Position numbers and translations under genes: made by a program. Under the pieces are notes generated by a model, which did not search any database, was not told the origin of the DNA, and worked only from the letters and a program-made list of their open reading frames with translations. A stretch of 10,497 bases of DNA from Sulfurimonadaceae bacterium (GTDB lineage Bacteria; Campylobacterota; Campylobacteria; Campylobacterales; Sulfurimonadaceae): assembly GCA_026193155.1 (NCBI GenBank), contig JAPHSI010000230.1, forward strand, positions 1 through 10,497, given 5' to 3'. Every line of letters starts with the position of its first letter. Within the stretch, counting starts at the first letter, position 1. This document shows positions 5,795-10,497 of the stretch, one piece after another.

Positions 5795-8212
5795 ATGAGA
5801 ATTTTAATAATTGGCGGTGGTATAGCTGCAGTTTATATAGCAAATAATCTTAAGAAAGAAGATTCTTCTTTGGAAGTCACTATTTTAAGTGATGAAAAAT
5901 ATCCACCTTACGATAGAATTCATTTATGCCGTTTAGTAGACGGAAGCTCAGATATAAATGATATAAAACTCCCTCTTGATCCAACTGTAAAGTTAGAGTT
6001 AGAACAAAAAGTAATCTCAATTGATAAAGATAAAAAAAGAGTTCTTTCCGAAGATTCTATGTTTTCTTATGATAAACTTATTATAGCCACTGGCTCATTG
6101 CCACTATCACTTTTAGATGAAAACATAAAAAATGTATCTGTTTTTAGAAGTTCAAAAGATTGTATCAATATAAAAAATAATCTTTCAAATAAAGAACTTG
6201 TTGTTATTGGAAGTGGTCCAATCTCTTTAGAAATATTAGAGACTCTAAATACTATAGAAGGTGTTGAAAAAGTAGTATTGGTTTTACGCTCTTCGCATTT
6301 ATACGATAGATATTTGTCACTTGAGAGTATAGAACTGATAAAAAATTGTTATACAAAAAATGGAAAGGTTTATATATCGTTTGAAGATGAGATAGAAGAC
6401 ACAACTATACAAGATAATGAGATAAAAACTCTTAAAACTAAAAAGCTGGAGATTCAAAATCCATATATAATCTTTGGTGTAGGAATAAAACCAAATATAG
6501 AACCCTTTAGAAAGACTCTCAGATGCAATAAAGGCATATTAACAGATGCTCATATGCAGGTTGAGCAAGATATATATGCAGTTGGTGAGTGTGCAGAGAT
6601 AGAAAAGTTTAATTTTGTAGCCGGACATGTAAAAGAGTGTACAGCAGAAGCTGAAGCCTGTGTCTCGCATATAATAGGCAGTGATATAAAAGAGTATGAA
6701 CTCGGTGTCAGTATTGATATGCTTAAAGTCGGTGAATTTGATTTGGTCGAAGTATCATCGGCTAAGTTTGGTGATGGATTTGAGAAAGTTGTAATCAGTT
6801 CAAAAGAACATAATAGAATCGATGAGTACTTTTTGAATGATAATAAACTAACACGTTTTATAGGTATAAACTCAAATGTAGATGTCGGATATATAGAGTC
6901 GCTTATAAAAGAGGGCAATGAAGTAGACATAAACTATTTATATGAAAACCGTATAGTAGGTGAGCGTGGTCGTCTTATATGCTCTTGTGAGCATATATAT
7001 CATCAGGATTTAGTAGATATTGTAACCCAAACGGGTATACGCGACTTTTCCGAGTTAGCCGAATTTTCCGATGCGGGACGTGTATGTGGACGTTGTAAAA
7101 TGACGGTGGCTGATATTATAAAAGATTCTCAAAGTTTGATTGACCCTAATATGCCACGAAAAAGTGCAGATGATATAAAGCGTGAGCGTGAAATTGCAAA
7201 AGTAAAAAAAAGAATAGAGAAGTTTAATACTTTGCATCCGAGAAATGAACTCACTACCGAGAATTTAGAGAGTGCAATGGAGTCTTTAGATATAGGTGAA
7301 AAAGAAGTGAATTCTTGGATTTCAATGGTCACTGCGACAATGCAGTTGCATCCAAATTTTGAACAGGTTATAGAGGGTGCGGTATGTGCTCTAAACAGAG
7401 TTCCTATAATTTGGCTGGAGCTTAGTGATTGTAGCGGTAATAGCGAAGCATTTATAAAATCAACCAATCCTCATATAGAAGATTTGATATTTGATTATAT
7501 TTCGCTTGACTATCACGAACTCATTATGGCGGCATCAGGAAATGAAAGTGAGACTATCTTAGAAGATATTATAAAAACTCAAAAAGGTGAATATGTATTA
7601 ATAGTTGAAGGTGCAGTTCCACTTGGGCTTGATGGTAAGTTTTTGCGTCTTGGTCCAAAAGGTGAAACGGGATATGAACTGCTGAAACGATGTGCTAAAG
7701 ATGCAGCTTTGATTTTAGCTGTAGGTTCATGTGCATATGACGGCGGTGTTGTAGCAGCTCATCCAAACCCTACAGGTGCTGTAGGTGTTGCAGAAGCTTT
7801 GGATAGAGATGATATTATTAATTTATCCGGATGCCCTACAAATCCGACAAATATAGTCGGGACATTACTTTCATACCTGATGTTTGAAGAGTTGCCCGAA
7901 CTTGATAAATTTAACCGTCCGCTTTGGGCATATGAAGGTCGTGTTCATGATAACTGTGAGCGTCGCGGACACTATGAGCTTGGAGAGTTCGTAAAAGAGT
8001 GGGGAGATGCAGGAGCTAAAAAAGGCTGGTGTCTTTTTGAGATGGGTTGTAAAGGTCCATATGCCAATGTAAATTGTCCGACCATGAAATTTAACTCTGC
8101 AACTAGCTGGCCTGTTCAGGCAGGTCATGGATGCATGGCTTGTACCGAACATAACTTTTTTGATAAGTTTGCAAATGAGAGAGAATATGTGGAGGACGAG
8201 TCCCATGAGTAA
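5795..8212 (+). CDS. hupS: Fused NirB-like FAD/[2Fe-2S] oxidoreductase and [NiFe]-hydrogenase small subunit
   Basis: 805 aa with two modules. Module 1 resembles the N-terminus of NirB nitrite reductase: an FAD Rossmann motif (GGGIAA, 7-12), PPYDRIHL (37-44), ATGS (98-101), a second nucleotide-binding fold (135-165), the FAD motif DIYAVGECAE (259-268), a C-terminal oxidoreductase domain (about 305-385), and a BFD [2Fe-2S] domain with C396, C398, C431 and C434. After a charged linker (about 445-530), module 2 is a whole hydrogenase small subunit. Its proximal-cluster residues are C546, C646 and C680 (the usual second Cys is N549), the distal ones H718, C721, C746 and C752, and the medial [3Fe-4S] ones C761, C780 and C783 with P773. 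There is no Tat signal or membrane anchor, so it is cytoplasmic. AAGGTG (5784-5789) precedes the ATG. Inferred route: H2, Fe-S chain, [2Fe-2S], FAD, NAD(P)+ or another carrier. Confidence 0.9.
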   Translation: MRILIIGGGIAAVYIANNLKKEDSSLEVTILSDEKYPPYDRIHLCRLVDGSSDINDIKLPLDPTVKLELEQKVISIDKDKKRVLSEDSMFSYDKLIIATGSLPLSLLDENIKNVSVFRSSKDCINIKNNLSNKELVVIGSGPISLEILETLNTIEGVEKVVLVLRSSHLYDRYLSLESIELIKNCYTKNGKVYISFEDEIEDTTIQDNEIKTLKTKKLEIQNPYIIFGVGIKPNIEPFRKTLRCNKGILTDAHMQVEQDIYAVGECAEIEKFNFVAGHVKECTAEAEACVSHIIGSDIKEYELGVSIDMLKVGEFDLVEVSSAKFGDGFEKVVISSKEHNRIDEYFLNDNKLTRFIGINSNVDVGYIESLIKEGNEVDINYLYENRIVGERGRLICSCEHIYHQDLVDIVTQTGIRDFSELAEFSDAGRVCGRCKMTVADIIKDSQSLIDPNMPRKSADDIKREREIAKVKKRIEKFNTLHPRNELTTENLESAMESLDIGEKEVNSWISMVTATMQLHPNFEQVIEGAVCALNRVPIIWLELSDCSGNSEAFIKSTNPHIEDLIFDYISLDYHELIMAASGNESETILEDIIKTQKGEYVLIVEGAVPLGLDGKFLRLGPKGETGYELLKRCAKDAALILAVGSCAYDGGVVAAHPNPTGAVGVAEALDRDDIINLSGCPTNPTNIVGTLLSYLMFEELPELDKFNRPLWAYEGRVHDNCERRGHYELGEFVKEWGDAGAKKGWCLFEMGCKGPYANVNCPTMKFNSATSWPVQAGHGCMACTEHNFFDKFANEREYVEDESHE
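8191..8195 (+). promoter_or_regulatory. Ribosome binding site fixing the hydrogenase large-subunit start
   Basis: GGAGG lies 9 nt before the ATG at 8205, which opens the canonical MSKKIVIDPITRIEGH terminus. The same frame is open back to an ATG at 8127, but that 26-residue extension lies within the small-subunit gene and has no family counterpart, so 8205 is chosen. Confidence 0.8.
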
Positions 8213-9869
8213 GAAAATCGTAATTGATCCCATCACAAGAATAGAGGGACACTTAAGAGCTGAGGTTGAGGTAGATGAAGATGGAATTGTGCAAGAGGCA
8301 TGGGTAAGCGGACAACTGTTTCGCGGAATTGAGACCATATTAAAAGGACGTGATCCAAGAGATGCAGGTCTTTTGGCAGGTCGCATCTGCGGGGTATGTA
8401 CAAACTCACATTTTCGTGGAGCTATTACAAGTGTAGAAGATGCCTACTCTATAGAGATTCCAAAAAATGCTGATATTATAAGAGACTTGATAGCTATGGC
8501 TCTTTTTATACAAGACCATGTTGTCCATTTTTATCATCTTCATCTGCTTGATTTTGCAGATGTCACATCGGCTTTAAAAGCTGATGCCAAGAGTGCTACT
8601 AAAGAAGCTCCAAAATATACAAACAAGCCTTATCGAAATTCGATATCTCATTATGAGAATGTTTTAGAAAAATTAAATAAACTTGTAAAGTCTGGAAAAC
8701 TCGGGCCGTTTGCAAATGCTTACTGGGGTCACAGTGAATATAAGTTAAGCCCTGAACAAAATCTTATAGTTATCTCTCACTATCTCGATGCCCTAAGATT
8801 TCAAACCCAAATTAGCAAAGCTGTTGCAATATTTGGCGGTAAAACTCCGCATCCGCAAAGTTTGGTAGTTGGGGGTGTGACTAGTGTTGCAGATATGCTT
8901 AATCCTCAGAGGCTGAATGATTATCTTTTTATTATGAAAGAGGCAAAAGAGTTTGTCGAGCGTGCATACTTAGCAGATATGAAACTGTTGGCACTGGCTT
9001 ATAAAGATGAAATAAAAGCCGGAATCGGAAGAGCTAACGGCAACTTTATGTGTGTCGGAGGTTATGAGTTCGAAGGTGAGGAAAAACTTTTTTGCAATGG
9101 TGTTATATATGGGCATGACTTTAATAATATTGAGGAGTTTGACGAGTCAAAAATAACAGAAGAGATCGATCGAGCCTGGTATGATGAGAACGATGATATT
9201 TGCTATACGGACTTAAACGAAGACGGAACTTTAAAAACAGAAAAAAAAGATGATAAATATTCTTGGATAAAAGCACCTAGATATGACGGTAAAACTATGG
9301 AGACGGGACCTCTTGCACGTGTACTTATCAGTTATCATAAAAATAACGAGCTTATAAAAAGTTTTGTAGATGAGTTTTTAGATGAGACGGACTTGGAGAT
9401 TATGGATTTATCTACAACTATCGGTAGAAATGCCGCAAGAGCTATAGAGAGCAGTTATGTTTGTGAATATGTCTTTAAGCTTGTATCCCGTTTGATTCAA
9501 AATATAAAATATTATGACACCGATACTTGGACTAAATACGATTTTGAAAAACTTCCAACTACTACAAAAGGCAGTGCTTTTTTAGAAGTGCCACGAGGTG
9601 TTTTAACTCATCTTATAGATATTGAAGATTCAAAGATTAAAAACTACTCGGTAATTGCTCCAACAACTTGGAATGCTACACCTAAAAATTTAGATGGACT
9701 CCGTGGTGCATACGAGGAGGCACTTATAGGCATAAAAGTAGAAGACTCCTCCAAACCATTAGAAGTTCTTAGGGTTTTACACTCTTTTGATCCGTGTTTA
9801 GCTTGTGCCGTGCATATAGTGGATACAAAAGGTAAAGAATTAAGCCGCTATAAAATAAAAACTCTCTAG
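8205..9869 (+). CDS. hupL: [NiFe]-hydrogenase large (catalytic) subunit, cytoplasmic uptake type
   Basis: 554 aa catalytic subunit holding the Ni-Fe(CN)2CO centre that splits H2. Seen: the N-terminal signature IDPITRIEGHLR (7-18), the L1 motif RICGVCTNSH (60-69, ligands C62 and C65), KYSWIKAPRYDGKTMETGPL (351-370), PRGVLTH (463-469), and the L2 motif DPCLACAVH (529-537, ligands C531 and C534). A 17-residue tail after His537 is what the maturation endopeptidase normally removes, so this is a processed catalytic enzyme rather than a HupV-type sensor, which lacks the tail. It overlaps the fused small-subunit gene by 8 nt. Sequence style and lack of export signals fit group 2 uptake hydrogenases, in which cytoplasmic forms are known from Campylobacterota and Aquificae. 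No hyp or protease genes are in the window. Confidence 0.95.
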   Translation: MSKKIVIDPITRIEGHLRAEVEVDEDGIVQEAWVSGQLFRGIETILKGRDPRDAGLLAGRICGVCTNSHFRGAITSVEDAYSIEIPKNADIIRDLIAMALFIQDHVVHFYHLHLLDFADVTSALKADAKSATKEAPKYTNKPYRNSISHYENVLEKLNKLVKSGKLGPFANAYWGHSEYKLSPEQNLIVISHYLDALRFQTQISKAVAIFGGKTPHPQSLVVGGVTSVADMLNPQRLNDYLFIMKEAKEFVERAYLADMKLLALAYKDEIKAGIGRANGNFMCVGGYEFEGEEKLFCNGVIYGHDFNNIEEFDESKITEEIDRAWYDENDDICYTDLNEDGTLKTEKKDDKYSWIKAPRYDGKTMETGPLARVLISYHKNNELIKSFVDEFLDETDLEIMDLSTTIGRNAARAIESSYVCEYVFKLVSRLIQNIKYYDTDTWTKYDFEKLPTTTKGSAFLEVPRGVLTHLIDIEDSKIKNYSVIAPTTWNATPKNLDGLRGAYEEALIGIKVEDSSKPLEVLRVLHSFDPCLACAVHIVDTKGKELSRYKIKTL

Positions 9870-10093
9870 TCCTCTCTGTATTTTGAGATTCCACAAGGCT
9901 GATTTGGCTTTGGAGGATTATTTTTTAAGTATGTTAAATCTTCCAGTGTTTGTGTTAAAACCTTTTTTTGTTGGAGTATTGGTAACATTAGGTTGTCTTT
10001 TTCATTTAGTGGTATATCCCAGTTTGCAAGTATAGCTTGCACCTCTGCATCTAAGTCGTTTAGGGCATTTTGTATATGTTTAATTGAATTCAT
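9866..10093 (-). CDS. Small hypothetical helical protein, convergent with hupL
   Basis: 75 aa, family not recognised. The sequence is predicted largely helical (about residues 1-58: NSIKHIQNALNDLDAEVQAI, then EKDNLMLPILQQKKVLTQTL), with a Pro-rich, charged C-terminus (NNPPKPNQPCGISKYRED) and a single Cys. It has no membrane segment or signal peptide. The residue composition looks like a real soluble protein, and no + strand frame competes, which supports coding. No Shine-Dalgarno precedes the ATG (10093), but a TGATATAAT promoter sits just upstream, so it may be leaderless. Its stop overlaps the hupL stop in a shared CTAG. Function is unknown. A link to hydrogenase would be speculation. Confidence 0.6.
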   Translation of the reverse strand: MNSIKHIQNALNDLDAEVQAILANWDIPLNEKDNLMLPILQQKKVLTQTLEDLTYLKNNPPKPNQPCGISKYRED

Positions 10094-10100
10094 AGAGTGA

Positions 10101-10109
10101 ATTATATCA
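10101..10109 (-). promoter_or_regulatory. Extended -10 promoter for the small - strand gene
   Basis: Read on the - strand this is TGATATAAT, a perfect extended -10 (TGnTATAAT), with the TATAAT at 10106-10101. No -35 is apparent, as is usual for Campylobacterota sigma-70 promoters. The expected transcription start, 6-8 nt downstream, falls at about 10093-10095, essentially on the ATG. Confidence 0.5.
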
Positions 10110-10199
10110 GATTTTAAATAACTAAAATTTATATTGTTTTTAGATTTGGAGTGCTATTATGGTAAACGAAAGACAATAATGTTATAAAAAATGCTGTTA

Positions 10200-10205
10200 T
10201 ATAAT
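10200..10205 (+). promoter_or_regulatory. Candidate -10 element for the lipoprotein gene
   Basis: TATAAT lies about 40 nt before the ribosome site at 10241, in AT-rich intergenic DNA (10094-10251). No clear -35 is seen. Given the base composition, chance TATAAT matches are common, so support is moderate. Confidence 0.4.
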
Positions 10206-10251
10206 ATTAATATAAAGGCGTTTGTTATAAAACATATTAAAAGGAGAAAAT

Positions 10252-10497
10252 ATGTCGATACATAATTTAAGCAAATATGCTTTACCTTTAGCGGTGACAC
10301 TGCTGTTGGGTATGACAGGGTGTAGCTCTGATTCTGATAGTAGCGGAGGTACTGTTACTCCAACTGCTACAGAAGAAACATACACAGGAGATAAAAGTCT
10401 AAGTGGTAGTTTTGAGACTTTTTCATCTACTTCATCTGCACCGGCTAGAAGAGCTGCTGCTAGAAGATTGGCTGCAGGCGATACAAATGCGACAGAA
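10252..10497 (+). CDS. Lipoprotein of unknown function (5' part, cut by window end)
   Basis: 82 codons are open to the window edge without a stop. AAGGAG at 10241-10246 lies 5 nt before the ATG. The N-terminus is a lipoprotein signal peptide: a short polar start, the hydrophobic run LPLAVTLLLGM (11-21), then MTG before Cys24, which would be lipidated and become residue 1 of the mature protein. The Met at -3 is less usual than Leu. A low-complexity Ser/Thr/Asp/Gly linker follows (CSSDSDSSGGTVTPTATEE), then an Ala/Arg-rich stretch (APARRAAARRLAAG, about 63-76). Residue S25 after the Cys, rather than Asp, would favour outer-membrane sorting if Lol rules apply. The functional domain lies beyond the window, so no function can be given. 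Confidence 0.8.
   Translation, partial: MSIHNLSKYALPLAVTLLLGMTGCSSDSDSSGGTVTPTATEETYTGDKSLSGSFETFSSTSSAPARRAAARRLAAGDTNATE

Noticed and set aside
8127..8204. 26-residue N-terminal extension of the hydrogenase large subunit
   Set aside because: Overlaps the conserved end of the small subunit in another frame. The ATG at 8205 has GGAGG upstream and begins the standard family N-terminus.
7871..8386. 171-codon - strand frame across the hydrogenase subunit junction
   Set aside because: Lies opposite highly conserved cysteine motifs of both subunits. No ribosome site or family signature.
8541..8562. 7-bp inverted repeat CATCTGC / GCAGATG in hupL
   Set aside because: Short, with an 8-nt loop inside conserved coding sequence. 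Expected by chance at this length.
9870..9930. Terminator after hupL
   Set aside because: Only a weak imperfect repeat (CCACAAGGC with GGCTTTGG) without a following T-run, and the region is coding on the - strand.
10159..10179. Six-codon reading frame MVNERQ with GGAG 7 nt upstream, as a leader peptide
   Set aside because: It lies upstream of the best -10 for the lipoprotein gene, has no attenuator-like hairpin after it, and is short enough to be chance.
10197..10385. 62-codon - strand frame opposite the lipoprotein gene
   Set aside because: The + strand frame has a strong ribosome site and a lipoprotein signal peptide. This one is its shadow.

Overview
The window is a low-GC stretch whose genes run almost entirely on the + strand, tightly packed with 1-17 nt overlaps. 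The gene set (a reduced type II secretion cluster followed by a cytoplasmic uptake [NiFe] hydrogenase), the AT-rich codon use and the extended -10 promoter style suggest a chemolithotrophic Campylobacterota (Epsilonproteobacteria), most like Sulfurimonas or a relative. This assignment is inferred from gene content and family knowledge, not from a database search.

Region 1 (1-5782) is a type II secretion (T2SS) operon: the last 14 codons of an upstream gene (probably gspM), a GspN-like membrane protein, GspC, the GspD secretin, the GspE ATPase, and two pseudopilins (GspI-like and GspJ-like). Most junctions overlap (TAATG, TAGTG, or longer), so translation is probably coupled along the operon. 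The canonical gspF, gspG and gspH are not between gspE and gspI and must lie elsewhere if the machine is complete. The GspI-like gene carries a 72-nt, 24-codon palindromic element in frame inside its prepilin leader. It resembles a repeat insertion turned into coding sequence.

Region 2 (5795-9869) starts 12 nt after gspJ and encodes a two-gene soluble hydrogenase. The first protein (805 aa) is a fusion. Its N-terminal ~440 residues are a NirB-like FAD/NAD(P) oxidoreductase plus a BFD-type [2Fe-2S] domain, and its C-terminal ~270 residues are a complete [NiFe]-hydrogenase small subunit. The second gene is the catalytic large subunit with both nickel-binding CxxC motifs and a cleavable C-terminal tail. 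With no Tat signal and no membrane anchor, the enzyme should sit in the cytoplasm and could pass electrons from H2 through three Fe-S clusters, the [2Fe-2S] centre and FAD to a soluble acceptor such as NAD(P)+.

Region 3 (9866-10497) holds a small hypothetical gene on the - strand, which shares a CTAG stop with the hydrogenase gene and may be leaderless, and the 5' part of a new + strand lipoprotein gene cut by the window edge. No tRNA, rRNA, CRISPR array, transposase or convincing Rho-independent terminator was seen. The most notable items are the fused hydrogenase small subunit and the in-frame palindrome in the pseudopilin leader.
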